Source: Plantago major | Taxonomy: Eukaryota; Streptophyta; Magnoliopsida; Lamiales; Plantaginaceae | Direction: 5' to 3' | DNA length: 64,000 nucleotides | Assembly: GCA_026545765.1 (NCBI GenBank) | Contig: CM048842.1 | Coordinates: 47,439,431 to 47,503,430, forward strand | Shown: in pieces, positions 1 to 10,356 of the stretch | Numbering within the stretch: position 1 is the stretch's first letter | Layout of the letters: each line of letters begins with the position of its first letter | Notes under the pieces: model-generated | What the model was told of the DNA's origin: nothing | Seen by the model: only the letters and a program-made list of their open reading frames with translations | Databases searched by the model: none | Position numbers and translations under genes: made by a program

Positions 1-892
1 ACTCGTCCGGAACGAGAATCTCCACACACTCCGGGATTTCGTACTTTCTGCGGAGCTCCTCCACCTCCTCCTCCCGAATGATCGAGGGACAGGTCGGTAA
101 AGTACCTTCTATGTTCAACTCGCCCTCCGGATCGGGGTGCGTAACTTCAGCCCTCGAACGTGGAAATTTCACCTGAAATACATCCTCGCCTTTTCTCGAT
201 CCCTCCGGCAATTCATCCTCGGTCATCTGATGACTCGGACCCGCTAGGCCAACAGATGCCCTCCGAAAGACATGGGCCGACAGCTCTCCCTTTTCTCCCT
301 CCTCTTCGGAGCCAGAATCTTGGGCCCGCACATCTTCTTCTACCTCGTCCTCCTCGGATGTGGACGCTAACTCCACGACAGTCTGTAGAGGCACAGCGAC
401 TTGCACACGATCCTCCTCACCCTCTTCGAATATGCCCAAGTTGGGAGGTGCTTCTGAGGTATCGTGCACTTCCTCGATGGTCGGCTCCTGTGGATCCGGA
501 ACGAACGGGACTCGATTAGGATTACTCCTAAAATTATAACCAAGGGAGTGAATTAAGGATCGGATCTCTACCGGGAGTTCGGATTCTTGGCCAGCCCGAC
601 CCGGGCGACGAGTTCCTATAACTCGCGAGCTTGTTTCTTGAGCCGCTACAATAACCTGCACATGGGACACTCGCAGGTAATCCCGACGCCTCGGAGGACT
701 TGGATCCGGAACAACTAACCGAAGTAAGGAACTTACCTCGGGCTCTTCCCGACTCGGATGGGTTGATTGCTCCACCTCCAACACTTCGTCATCATCTACA
801 ATCTCGACTTCCTTGGAGCTATCGGTTGAAGTGGTCGCTTCAGAGTCATATCCCTCAGCCTCGGATCGATTTTGGCTATCACTCTCGGACAT
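1..892 (-). CDS. Antisense Transposase_28-like protein of element E, N-terminal part
   Basis: A minus-strand frame opens with ATG at 892-890 and runs 297 codons without a stop to the window edge, so it is partial. It begins MSESDSQNR and is rich in acidic and serine residues for about 240 residues. It then enters a region matching the antisense gene of element F: LPTCPS, a charged helix, RRKYEIPE and ILVPDE correspond to LPMCPS, RRKWEIPD and IMVPEP there. That region looks like the start of the plant 'putative gypsy type transposon' domain (Pfam Transposase_28), whose biochemical role is unknown. A perfect donor-like site (GAG|GTAAGT, near 739-745) lies inside the open frame. Openness over 297 codons opposite to the element's sense direction suggests a real gene. 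Confidence 0.8.
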   Translation of the reverse strand, partial: MSESDSQNRSEAEGYDSEATTSTDSSKEVEIVDDDEVLEVEQSTHPSREEPEVSSLLRLVVPDPSPPRRRDYLRVSHVQVIVAAQETSSRVIGTRRPGRAGQESELPVEIRSLIHSLGYNFRSNPNRVPFVPDPQEPTIEEVHDTSEAPPNLGIFEEGEEDRVQVAVPLQTVVELASTSEEDEVEEDVRAQDSGSEEEGEKGELSAHVFRRASVGLAGPSHQMTEDELPEGSRKGEDVFQVKFPRSRAEVTHPDPEGELNIEGTLPTCPSIIREEEVEELRRKYEIPECVEILVPDE

Positions 893-1972
893 CCTAGGGA
901 AAGGAGAAAGTAACTTCGTAAGCTTTAAGATGGCAGTCCGAGAGGTCGTTTATGTATATTAAAATGGTCAGTCTATAGCCAAAACTACTGGCTTTCCCGG
1001 GCGGAGTTAGTTCGGAGTCAGTACGATACTTATTCGGCGTTAATCAACATCAAGATTGGACGGGGAACTAGAACTACATTATACATCATAAGCATGCGTC
1101 TGAACAAAGGGAAGATCAAAGACAACACAGAGAATTTAATCATAAGACGAGACAAGTGAACTTACTTGGACTCGGATGACTGGATAGAGGTGCTTTGATT
1201 TTGTACAGGATCACACGCTTCGAACCTCTTGATTCCTCGCTTCGGATAGCTGTACGTTGCTTCGGATGTACTTAGAATACAGAAATTCTCTCTCTAACGA
1301 TGACAAATGAGCCGGCCAACCTCTCCTATTTATAGAGGGTCATATTTGGTACTCCAACCGTCGCAATTTTTCGGGATTAAATCTCAATCGTAGATCAAAG
1401 TTCATCCAACGGCACAGTACGATTGTACCAAGTGAAATGACGAATTGGTACAATAAATTCACTTCGCGGATACCCGAATACAACAACTCTCCCACTCTCG
1501 GGCAGAAGACAACACAAGAGTTCCGGACGATCCTCTCATCGGACGTCTCGCGGCTTTTCAGCCCAACATAACTTGCCCACACAAGGAACCTCGTATACTC
1601 GAGCGATTATCCTTCGGACCTTCTCTCGTTAGCAGAGCTCGGTTCGGGTGGGACAAGCACCTACGGACTAACCCGTAGCCTATCAAAGGTACACCACCGA
1701 TATTCGGCGCCTAAACTTGGTCTCACTTACAAATACCCTTTTTTCTTTTCTTTTCACCTTGTTGCCCTTCGGACCCATCCCCTCGGATGGCAACGGTGTT
1801 TTAGAAAAAGAAAAAAGGGGAGACTAAGTCGTTAATACAATCTGAGTACACCTTTTTTTCAAACTTGTTAGGACGGATCGGACGGGAGAACAGATCCTTC
1901 CCCAACAGCTCCCCGAAACCAATAGTTCCGCAATTATCTTCTACTAAGATACTTGGAAACTAGGGGGACATA
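893..1972 (+). other. Spacer between antisense gene and 3' LTR of element E
   Basis: No convincing ORF on either strand. The minus strand carries a TATA box (1327-1335), so much of 893-1300 is the likely leader of the antisense transcript. The right end holds the purine-rich tract that primes plus-strand DNA synthesis in LTR elements. Confidence 0.6.
1327..1335 (-). promoter_or_regulatory. TATA box for the antisense gene of element E
   Basis: The minus strand reads CTATAAATA, a textbook plant TATA box, about 440 nt upstream of the antisense ATG. Element F has the equivalent TATAAATA at 62093-62100 upstream of its homologous antisense gene. The pairing in two diverged elements supports function; no transcript data are available. 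Confidence 0.55.
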
Positions 1973-2938
1973 TGTTGATACGGAAATATATTCAATCCGT
2001 CATAAAGGACCTAGGGACGAATCCTAAGCCGTCCTAAGTCATCCATTAGATCCGAGTCACTATAAGTCCGAGCCAATGGTCTGATCCGGGTCGACCAACC
2101 ATGGTCCGACACACCGTAGAAGAAAGGAACAAAGGATCTGGAGCCGGTGAGGTCCGACCCAGGTCCATCAGGTCTGACCCTTCAAGGTCCGAACCACCCT
2201 GGAACAAGAAGACAGTACCCAAACAGCACTGTCTCTGACCCAAACCCTCCGACCCGGACGATTACTCGGATCCAGAATGACCATCTCATAAAGCAACCAA
2301 GCGAATAGGCACCAGAGAGAGTGATGTCCGAACCCAGGAGCTCCGAGTCGGAAGAGTTGGACAGACAGGGGAACTTCGACTCCTGAACCAAAGATGGTCG
2401 AACCGGTGGGACCCATCTCTCCGAACCAGGGAACTCGGCAGACCAAGTCACATCCTCAAGAACTCTCCCAATAATGACCAAACTACCCCTAAAGCCCAAG
2501 ATGGCATGGGCTAAGGCTCCATTATTGGGCTATGGGCCTCATTTTAGCATTGGTGGCTCAATCCCGGCCGTACACTTGGCACGATCCTAGGAGGCCCTCC
2601 AACTTTGAGGATAGCCTATAAAAAGGGGCACACCTCCCCACAAATGAGGTAAGTCATCTTACAAGTCAAATCGCCATCCTACTGTCATACGTTACACAGA
2701 GTCGATCCTCAGTCACTCTTGAGTAAAGTCTCAAATCCGGTTTGACACTTAGCAAACCGGATCCTAATCCCCCCCACTTCAAGTCACTTGTGCAGGTCCT
2801 TACGCATCGCCTCTTACCGAGTACAACGGTTCTTACGGGCTCTTACCCATTAGTTCTTACTCAAAGGTGATCTTGGTACTTAGAGAGAAGGAAAGCAAGG
2901 GAAATTCACTAAGTGTTTGGGGAGTTCCACCCCCAACA
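1973..2938 (+). repeat. 3' LTR of gypsy element E
   Basis: 966-bp LTR from TGTTGATACGG to CCAACA. It follows the tract TAGGGGGACA, as does the 3' LTR of F. A TATA-like CTATAAAAAGG lies at 2616-2626. Downstream comes GAGTAAAGTCTC, a 10-bp hairpin and a C-rich run, the same order as in the F LTRs, which shows common ancestry despite divergence of the first third. Confidence 0.9.
2735..2762 (+). other. LTR hairpin (E), 10-bp perfect stem
   Basis: ATCCGGTTTG (2735-2744) pairs perfectly with CAAACCGGAT (2753-2762) around an 8-nt loop. It lies about 110 nt downstream of the TATA box, hence in the transcribed leader. Element F has CCGGATTG/CAATCCGG at the same place: one base pair differs on both arms together. 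Confidence 0.7.
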
Positions 2939-3607
2939 CTTCTTTCCTGCATAACTAGTTACAGATGATTCAAAAAGATCCATGTGTAATAATTGCAGTG
3001 GTCTAGCACTAGAGTGTCTGGTTTTGGACTTGAAAGAGATCTTAGATTGTTTCCCCATCTGACAGACAGAGCAGATACCATCCTTTCTAAAGGATGTTTT
3101 GGGAAGGCCAACCACTAACTCTTTCTTGGCAAGTTTGTTCAGAGTTTTGAAATTCAAGTGACTCATTCTTTTGTGCCATAACCAGAGCTCTTCTGTGTGA
3201 CCTGATTGACTCACCATGAGACATTCTTCAGCTGTGGCAGAAGCCCAATCAGCAACATAAAGACTACCTTTCCGCCGAGCAACCAAGACTGTCTACTTTG
3301 ACTCATTGTCAATAAGTTTGCAATACTTTGTTTTGAATTTCACAGTGAAACCCTTGTCTGCAAACTAGCTAATGCTAAATAGATTATATTTCAAACCTTT
3401 AACATGTAATACGTCAGTGATTGTTAATGATCCCAATTTGACGTTGCCAAATCCCAGAGAGGGATTTAATTCTCCTCCAGCAAATCTGATGTCTGATCCA
3501 GTATTGCAAGCTTTGTAGTTGACCAGATTTGCTTTGTCTCCTGTCATGTGCTTTCCGCATCCACTATCAAATAGCCATTGAGCCTTAGTCCAAGAGGCGT
3601 TCTGCAC
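2939..3607 (-). pseudogene. Copia A pol fragment: protease and integrase zinc region
   Basis: Read from 3607 leftward, the frame shows the retropepsin motif WLFDSGCGKHMT, where DSG is the active site, then the GAG-pre-integrase domain with LWHKRMSHLNFKTLNKL and CSVCQMGKQ (HHCC-type zinc binding), and MDLF at the integrase core entry. The catalytic integrase core, RT and RNase H are absent because gypsy E interrupts the gene at 2939. Two in-frame TAG codons (minus strand at 3367-3365 and 3295-3293) stand where copia B has CAG, so this copy cannot make a full polyprotein. Junction to gag: a TAA ends gag at 3625, and pol is out of frame with it. Confidence 0.85.
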
Positions 3608-4916
3608 AAAATAGGAAACAGGAGTTAGGTTCTTGCCTCAGAGATAGAACCACTTAGACCAAACATTCTTCCAGTAGGAATCCACATTTTAGTGAATTTC
3701 TTGGGAGATTGTTTTTGTCTAACTTGATCAGAAGGAGATGCAATAGAATCAGTAATTGTTAGGAAATTTGTTAGGAAATTTGTTAGGAATTTCTTGTTAG
3801 ATATTTTGTCAAGAATATCTGTTTAGTTTTGATCAGCAACATGATGACCTATCTTAGTCTCAGAAAGGTGATTAGTACTCTTGGTTCACTTGAACATTGT
3901 AAAAGAGGAAACCCACTTAGTATGATAGTTTAGTTAATCTTGTATAGGATGTTAGGTCTCAAAATGTAATTTTTATTTTATGAAGAGAAGACCAAGAAGA
4001 AGACATCCAAGCAGAAGAAGATCAACAACATTGAAGATTCGAAGAACTGCACAAGATTACTGAAATGGTTTTCCAGATACCTTGACCAGATTTCTTGAAG
4101 ACGCAAATGATTGATAAACAGATCAGGTCACAAGAGATATCTGAGAAGTCAAGAGGTCCATCTGAAAAACAAGGAGAGTGTCCACAGATATCTACACTCA
4201 GATACCTTGAGCCTTAGCCACATTTCTGAAAAAGAAATATATATTGCAAACAAAGTTGTTTCAATTTAAGTGGTATCTGAAGTTGAAGATAAGAACGTGC
4301 GAAAAACTCAGAGAAAACTGTTTAAGTTAAATCTCTGATAAAAGGCATAGTTCCGTTGGCACTCTGTAACAAAAGTATAGTACAATGCATTTAATGCACA
4401 GACAGAGATGTCTAAACAAAAGCAACGGCGACAAGAAGAAGACAAAACACATCTGATTATACACAGATATCAATAGTTTGAATTTGAGCCTAACGGATAC
4501 TATTCAACGGCATTCAAATTCATCTATAAATATCAACACTTAGACTGCTTGAGAACACACCTTAGACACTGAACCTTAGACTCTAATACACGAACATACT
4601 CTCTCAAGCAAACTACTTATCCTAAAGCTTACTGTTGCGACCTTAGCTTTTGATATTAAGTAGCACTGAAGTTCTAAGTGTCCTGATCCTAAACAAGCAC
4701 AGCTATCTTTGAAAGAGTTGAATTGAAAGATCAAGTATCTGAGATTCATTCTCTTGAACATTTATCTAAGACTTGGGTCAGTAAAAAGGAACAAGATACC
4801 ATACATTGAAAAGTGTATTAAGTATACTTGATTCACAGAGCTATCTGATTAACTGAAAAGTTAACAAAGAAGCTCTTCTGACAACTCAAACCGAAACCAA
4901 CACCATCACTGGCGTG

Positions 4917-5120
4917 GAGTACAGGAAGTACTTAGTTTGGAAAATCAGGGAATAACTCCAAGGTTAACGGAGTATAGGAAGTACTTGATTTGGGAAACTA
5001 AGGAACAACTCCAAGGTTATTGAGTATAGGAAGTACTTAGCTTGGGAAGCTAGGGAATAACTCAAAAAGGTTTCTGAGTATAGGAAGTACTTGGCTGAGA
5101 AAGATGGGGAACAACTCAGG
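4917..5120 (+). repeat. LTR minisatellite, about 53-bp unit x4
   Basis: Four imperfect units, each starting GAGTA(T/C)AGGAAGTACTT followed by a GGGAA(T/C)AACTC block. The same array is in both B LTRs (about 14975-15175 and 29195-29390), so it is a family trait, located in the transcribed part of the LTR. Confidence 0.85.
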
Positions 5121-5380
5121 GGGAACATTTGGTTGGGAACAATTTGTTTAAAGGAATTTTAGAATAGGATTATTGTAAGGTGACCTCAATCATCTATTCT
5201 AGTGAATTCTAGGTCTTTGGAAGACCGAAGTGGATTAGTTGGAGGATTACGCCACCTCCAGATACCACTATACTTGCTGTGTTATTTACATTTTTGTACT
5301 TACTTTTCAGCAACACACACACACTTTAACTGTTTCTGCACTTATCTATCTTAAGTCTTCCGCGCTCTGAATCTAAGTAT

Positions 5381-5402
5381 CAGATATCTTCACAGATATC
5401 TG
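5381..5402 (+). other. U5 hairpin in the solo LTR
   Basis: CAGATATCT (5381-5389) pairs with AGATATCTG (5394-5402) around a 4-nt loop, about 90 nt before the LTR end. Homologous hairpins with different stem sequence are in the LTRs of copia A and B. Confidence 0.65.
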
Positions 5403-7974
5403 AGAAATTGTGTTTATCGACAAAATTTTTAAAAGACTATTCACCCCCCCCCCCCCTCCAGTCTTTTACTTTGCCGTTATCTGGACCAGCAGTAATTTTG
5501 ATCTCAATCTTCCTTCTTGGGGTGTTTCTAGGTGTTCCCTTTGGTGCTTTCTGGACCCTGGGTTTCTGGGGTTGCTTTTCAGCAAACTTAGCCTTTCTGG
5601 CCAGGTTCCTTCTAGCTTTGGCATTCAGTTTTTCAGTGGCTTGAGATTTCTTCCACTTCTGTCTATTGCTACGTGCAATATCAGCCTTGCGCCATTGTTC
5701 TTGTCCTTCCTTATATTGTTGCAGAAGGACCTTTACAATAGCACAATAGCCAATGCCATTGCGAACCCTTGGCTTTCTGAATGCGCTTTTCAGAAGCCTT
5801 ACTAGTTTCTGCACCATCTTTATTTTCATAAAATGGTACAGTAGAGAATTTGCCTATTCCAGCAATTCTTCCCTTCCTAGTAATGTAGCAATGTGGATGG
5901 TTGCATGTTTGAGGGTTGTGTTTCTTTTCAGAAACCTTATCCACATGTTTCTTGTGAACTTGTTGTTCTTTCAAAGGCTGGGTTGCAACTCCTTTTCCTT
6001 CGTCAATTACCTAGCTTTCTAACCAATGCTATAGGTGGTTGAAGAACCATTCTGTTGACTTTTTACAAAGGTCAACCTTTCATCACTCTTCTTCAGAGGA
6101 GATGAATTACTTGATTGTTCATCAAGTCCAAGTCCACCTTTCTCAGAGGGGTCTCTCAAATAGGATTGAACCTCAGTGAGAGTGTCACTAGCCTTTGCAT
6201 AAGATTGGAAGGATAGCTCTTTCTTTCTGAGTTCTTCATTTTCAGAAAGCAGCTTCATCATTTTCTTATTAAGTTCATCCAAGGCTAGTTTGTGAGAATT
6301 TTCATTCTCAGATATCTGAGCTTTCAGAAAGGCTATTTCAGCGTTCTTGTTCTCAGATACTCTGGTTAGCTCAGAAACCTCTTTTTCAAGAGTTTCTTTG
6401 CTTTCCTCTAGAATTCTGGTTTTGGATTGTGCTTCCAGAAATTCTTTCTCATAACGATCCAATTCACTTTTGACCAACTCCAGATCCTCAATTCCATCAT
6501 CACTCTCATAGTACAGAAATTGTGAATTGTTAGTTACCTCATCAGACATATTTCAATGTTGGAGATGTCTGGACCAGCAATCTCAGCAACTCCACACATT
6601 TCATTCTTCTTAAGGCCGAAGTCGATTACATCGTGGGTGATTCCACACATTTCTAGTGATGGCAGGTTTGAGTCATCTGAATCTCCATCTTCAGAATATG
6701 TCTCAATGTCTAGAGCATCAAGTTGAATTTGAATCTTCTTCCTTTCTTCAGTCAGTAAGGCCCTTTGATTTCTTTTGAAATTTCTTCTGTCCTTCTTGTC
6801 ACCTGTCATGAGCTTGTTTAAAACAGGACAATCTCTCTTGAAGTGACCAGGCTTTTGACAATAGAAGCAGATATCATTTCCTATATATGCTGCTTCAGTA
6901 CTTACACCTTTCTGAATGGGGGTGTTCAGAGAGTTGTTCATTTGTAAGTTCTTGTACTAATGATAGTTTGGGCCAAGATGCTTTTTCAGCTTTTCTTTAG
7001 CTTTTCTTCTCTCAATCTCTTGACTCACAAATTTCTTCATGTGTCTTACTGCAAGAGCATTTTCTTCAGATGCATCTTTGATATCCTTCTTTTCAGAAGT
7101 ACCTTGAGAAACTAGAGCAACACTTTGCAATTTTTCAGCTGTTTGTTCTCTCTGAGTTGTCTCATAGTCTACAGTAGCAAGATGAGAGAAGAGCTCTACT
7201 GGTGTAATATTTGGCATCCCTTGGTTGAAATAAAAGAACTTAGTGTGCTCCCAATTATGATTGAGACTTCTGACAAAAGTCTTAATCTTTTCTGACTGGG
7301 AGTATCTGTTGCTTTCACCAAGTGCAGCCATATCACTCATAAGGGTAGTAAATCTGAAATCAAGTTCTTCCAGAGTTTCAGTGGGACCTTGTTCGAAGTT
7401 TTGGAACTTCAATTTAAGAACTTCGAACTTGTTTTCCTTGGTTTTCTCAGTTCCAGCACAGATTTCTTCAATCAATTGCCAGGCAATTTTTGCCGTTTTA
7501 GCACCCCACAGTTTACACTGTATGTGCTCAAGTGTCGATCTGATGATGATATTATGAGCTTGACCATCCAATCTGTGTCTCTTGGCATCTTCAGATGTCC
7601 AGTGCTCTCTTGGCTTGTCTTCATACATAATGCTTCCACGAGCAACACCACCACTATCACTAGCAGCCGCATCCTCACTTCCATCTTCCTTGTCTGAGGC
7701 TTTTCTTCCATCAGACACCTCAGTAACTTGTTTGAGTTGTCTGATTTTGATAGGCCCTTCATTTATGACATAGATCATCTCGTCACTAATGGCCTCCAGA
7801 TGGAGAATCATGTTGTTCTTCCATTTCTCGTAGTTTTCTGGCTTCAGAACGGGTGCATCACTCAGAGACATACCTGCACACTTAACACACAAATCATATA
7901 GTCCTCAGAAAGGGCCAAAGTTCCTTCACCTATCTGGGGATCTAGGTTCAGTGCAGAAGGCTTGTGAACCTCCT

Positions 7975-7986
7975 GCTCTGATACCA
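7975..7986 (-). promoter_or_regulatory. Primer binding site of copia A
   Basis: The minus strand reads TGGTATCAGAGC two bases after the 5' LTR end (CCAACA). This is the standard copia site, complementary to the 3' end of initiator methionine tRNA. Confidence 0.85.
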
Positions 7987-7988
7987 CT

Positions 7989-8673
7989 TGTTGGTCCAGA
8001 TAACGGCAAAGTAAAAGACTAGGGGGGGTGAATAGTCTTTTAAAACTTTTGTCGATAAACACAGTTTCTCAGAAACCTGGGGGTTTCTGATACTTCAATT
8101 CAGAGAGCGGAAGACTTTAAGATAGGTAAGTGTAGAAACAAAGAGTATGTGTGTGTGCTTTGCTGAAATGTAAATACAGAAAGGTAAATGACACAGCAAG
8201 TATAGTGGTATCTGGAGGTGGCGTAATCCTCCAACTAATCCATTTCGGTGTTTCTGAGACCTAGAATTCACTAGAACAGATAATTGAGTTCATCTTACAA
8301 TAATCCTATTCTAAGATTCTTAAACTAGCCTTGGATGAACCTTATTTCAAATGTAAGTAAATACACTTAAGTGAGGATTAAGGACATAGTCTTTCTGAGT
8401 TAGACTATACCTTGATGTCTTCATAAATCTTGTGCAATCTTCAGTCTTCTAATCTTCAGATAAGCTCCATTGCTAGGAGTGATCTTCATGGTCTTCTGGA
8501 AATAAAAATTACACTCGTAGACCTATAATCTTACTACAAGATTTACTAGACTAATCATACTCAGTGATTTCCTCTTTTATAATGTTCAAGTGAACCAAGA
8601 GTACTTAATCACCTTTCTGTCTAAGATAAGAACATGTGATGAGTGATCAAAATACTAACAGATATTCCTAACA
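7989..8673 (-). repeat. 5' LTR of copia A
   Basis: 685 bp. On the minus strand it runs from TGTTAGGAATATCTG to GACCAACA. The first 200 and last 400 nt resemble the copia B LTR, but the middle is shorter and lacks the 53-bp minisatellite. The next five bases on the right, CCGAT (8674-8678), are the expected target duplicate. Confidence 0.85.
8069..8090 (-). other. U5 hairpin in the copia A LTR
   Basis: TCAGAAACC (8069-8077) pairs perfectly with GGTTTCTGA (8082-8090) around a 4-nt loop. It has the same position relative to the LTR end as the hairpins in the B-family LTRs, but most stem bases differ, with both arms changed together. Confidence 0.65.
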
Positions 8674-8870
8674 CCGATCGTCCTTCTTCCTCCTCACTTT
8701 CTCTTTTCTCCCCCTTCACACCATCGCTCCTCCACACCCAATAAACTCCAAACTCCTTCAATACTCCACCAAATCACCCCATTCTTGTCCCAAAACATCT
8801 GATTCTCTCTCCTCTCTTTGATTCTTCAATCAATTTCGAGTTCCACCCATCCAATTTCCAGATTCGAAAG

Positions 8871-9262
8871 GTACTTTGGCTTGAAAAACTTCGTTCTTCC
8901 TTCGATTTCGAGTTTGCTTGATTTATGTGGTTAACCGTCGTTCGCTCCTTACTTGTTTGATTCTTGTGTACGCTTTGCATGATTTATTGAGAATTGTTTG
9001 AATTTTTCTTCTTCAATTCAATATTTGACTGATTTTTTACTAACCACTCGTTCATATGCTACATTGTGCTTGTTTTGCTTGCTTTCGACTTTTCATAGGA
9101 TATTGTCTTTAGCATGATATTTTGATTTGATTTGGAACGTTGAATTAGTTTGGGGAAGAATTTTTGATGATGCTCTGTTTTTAGACGATAACACTAATTA
9201 GGTTTGGGGATGTGCTTCTTGCACTTCCCACGTATTACTCTCTCCTAACAGTAGTTTTGCAG
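8871..9262 (+). other. Candidate 392-nt leader intron
   Basis: A pyrimidine-rich leader (about 8690-8870) ends AAAG|GTACTT, and TTTTGCAG|GCATT at 9262 comes six bases before the ATG at 9268. The T-rich content between fits a plant 5'-UTR intron. If real, the Transposase_32-type gene had a spliced leader like a cellular gene. Confidence 0.45.
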
Positions 9263-9267
9263 GCATT

Positions 9268-10356
9268 ATGTCTCATGAGCAGAGCGACAAACGCCGTAGA
9301 GCGAGTCGATGGCAGCCAAACAGAGAGGTCCTGTAGATGAGTTCTTCAACCTGTCCGCGGAAGGGAGGGCTTTTATGGAAGCAAATTTTATGGAGCCTAG
9401 GAAAGCATGGCCCGAGCGGGAATTGGCCCTTGATGAACTGGAGGATGCTGTCTACTGGGCAAGGATCAGATATTTAGGCTGGAGCAGGCTCTTCGACAAG
9501 CAGTGCCCTATGACCCGAAGCTAGTTCGGGAATTCTACATCAGCCTCTACGCAGTGTCAGGATCCAGTTCTCACCTAGAAGTATTCGGGAATTCCTCCAG
9601 TGCAGGGTGTTCCAGGCAGACGATGACAGGTACAGCCACTGGGGCGACAATTTTCACAACCGGCAGTTTGAGAGGGACTTAGCCGAGTTTGTACTCCTAC
9701 CTGGTACCGATCCGGAGGACCACAGGACCAAAACAACCATAGCCACCCAGTTTCTCAAGCCAGAGGTTCACCTCTGGCAACATAATGTGACCCCCAACTC
9801 ACATTTTACCACCCTGACCCCTCCCACAACCCGCCTTATTCCAGCGATCATGAACGGGCAGTTTGTTGACGCCCTAGATATCATTATGGCGGAGGCTCAG
9901 TCCCGGAAAGCTAAAGGCATCCTCCTCGGTTTTCCATGCCTTATTACCGATATCTGCCGGTCCTTCAATATTCCCGGTATTCAGGGCTCCGAGAAACCCA
10001 AAGGAGCTCTGAAATCCGCTAGCGCCAAAGTCATCCTCGACCACCATCCCACTCCTATCAGGGGCGCCGATGACACTGCAGAGCAGCCAGCTCCACCTGG
10101 TTCTTCTGACTTCCAGAGTTACTTCGAGCAGATGCAAGCACAGTTTCAGGAGTGGGCAGGAACACAATATGCCCGGATTGAGGATCAGTACGCCCGCATC
10201 GAGGAGCACTACCGGTGACAGGAGGAGCGAGATAGGAGAGCTAAAGCTAGGGAGCAGCGTGAGCTTGAGTGCTTGAAGAGGCAGGAGGCACTCTAGAAGG
10301 CGCAGCAGGATTTCTGGGAGCAGCACTTCGGTGGTGGCCCTTCTGGATCCGTGTGA
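9268..10356 (+). pseudogene. Transposase_32-like plant transposon protein
   Basis: The start is the ATG at 9268 (MSHEQSDKRRRASR), followed by a frameshift near 9300. The next frame (9309-9524) carries the N-terminal part; another shift near 9510 leads through YDPKLVREFYISLY into the frame 9607-10356. The main block contains VHLWQHNVTPNSHFTTLTPP, an LIPAIMNGQ region and GFPCLITDICRSF, typical of the plant 'putative plant transposon protein' domain (Transposase_32). The C-terminus is a charged helix with YARIEDQYARIEEHYR, then TGA (10216-10218) and TAG (10294-10296) stops that interrupt an otherwise open tail. The function of this family is unknown. At least two frameshifts and two stops make it dead. 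Confidence 0.7.

Larger units (their letters stand above)
1..2938 (+). mobile_element. Ty3/gypsy Tat-type element E, 3' part
   Basis: This is the right-hand end of a large gypsy element that continues beyond the left window edge. It shows the 5' part of an antisense gene (1-892, minus), a spacer, a purine tract (about 1961-1968) and a 3' LTR (1973-2938). The order matches the complete element F at 50113-63572, and both antisense proteins start with MS(E/G)SDSQNR. The LTR abuts copia A integrase-region sequence at 2939, so E inserted into copia A. The expected 5-bp target duplicate on the right is CTTCT (2939-2943); its partner lies outside the window. The Tat assignment is by homology to F. 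Confidence 0.85.
3757..5491 (+). repeat. Solo LTR of the copia B family inside copia A
   Basis: A 1735-bp LTR without internal domain, matching the B LTRs (13846-15526 and 28073-29756) from TGTTAG through GTTATCTGGACC. It is flanked by perfect 5-bp duplications GTAAT (3752-3756 and 5492-5496), and removing it rejoins copia A gag. It therefore inserted as a whole element in the opposite orientation to A and lost its internal part by LTR-LTR recombination. Its first 40 bp contain a local repeat of TGTTAGGAAATT, and its last bases are CCAGCA instead of CCAACA. Confidence 0.92.
3625..7871 (-). pseudogene. Copia A gag, split by a solo LTR
   Basis: The start is the ATG at 7871 (MSLSDAPVLKPENYEKW); the frame continues upstream only through the leader. 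Order: N-terminal UBN2-like capsid region; CCHC knuckle CFYCQKPGHFKRDCP; acidic linker; coiled-coil segment (about 6500-6100); and a second Cys/His cluster with CNHPHCYITRKGR. The C-terminus resumes left of the solo LTR and ends with TAA at 3627-3625. Defects: TAG at 6959-6957 where copia B has CAG; a frameshift near 6540; a stop at 6019; and the 1735-bp insertion. The long C-terminal extension beyond the knuckle is unusual for copia gag but is shared with copia B. Product when intact: RNA-binding capsid protein of the virus-like particle. Confidence 0.85.
2939..8673 (-). mobile_element. Ty1/copia Sirevirus-like element A, interrupted
   Basis: On the minus strand the order is 5' LTR (7989-8673), an initiator-Met-tRNA-type primer site, gag (from 7871) with a CCHC knuckle, protease, and GAG-pre-integrase zinc region, after which the element is cut by gypsy E at 2939. 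The rest of pol and the 3' LTR lie left of the window. A solo LTR of the related B family sits in the end of gag (3757-5491). The proteins are close to those of copia B, but the 685-bp LTR differs in its middle from the roughly 1.68-kb LTR of B, so A is a sister family. Confidence 0.9.

Noticed and set aside
160-897. Plus-strand open frames at 160-519 and 700-897
   Set aside because: They are shadows of the uninterrupted 297-codon antisense frame on the minus strand.
2046-2499. Minus-strand frames inside the E LTR
   Set aside because: No domain features, overlapping frames of low complexity within an LTR.
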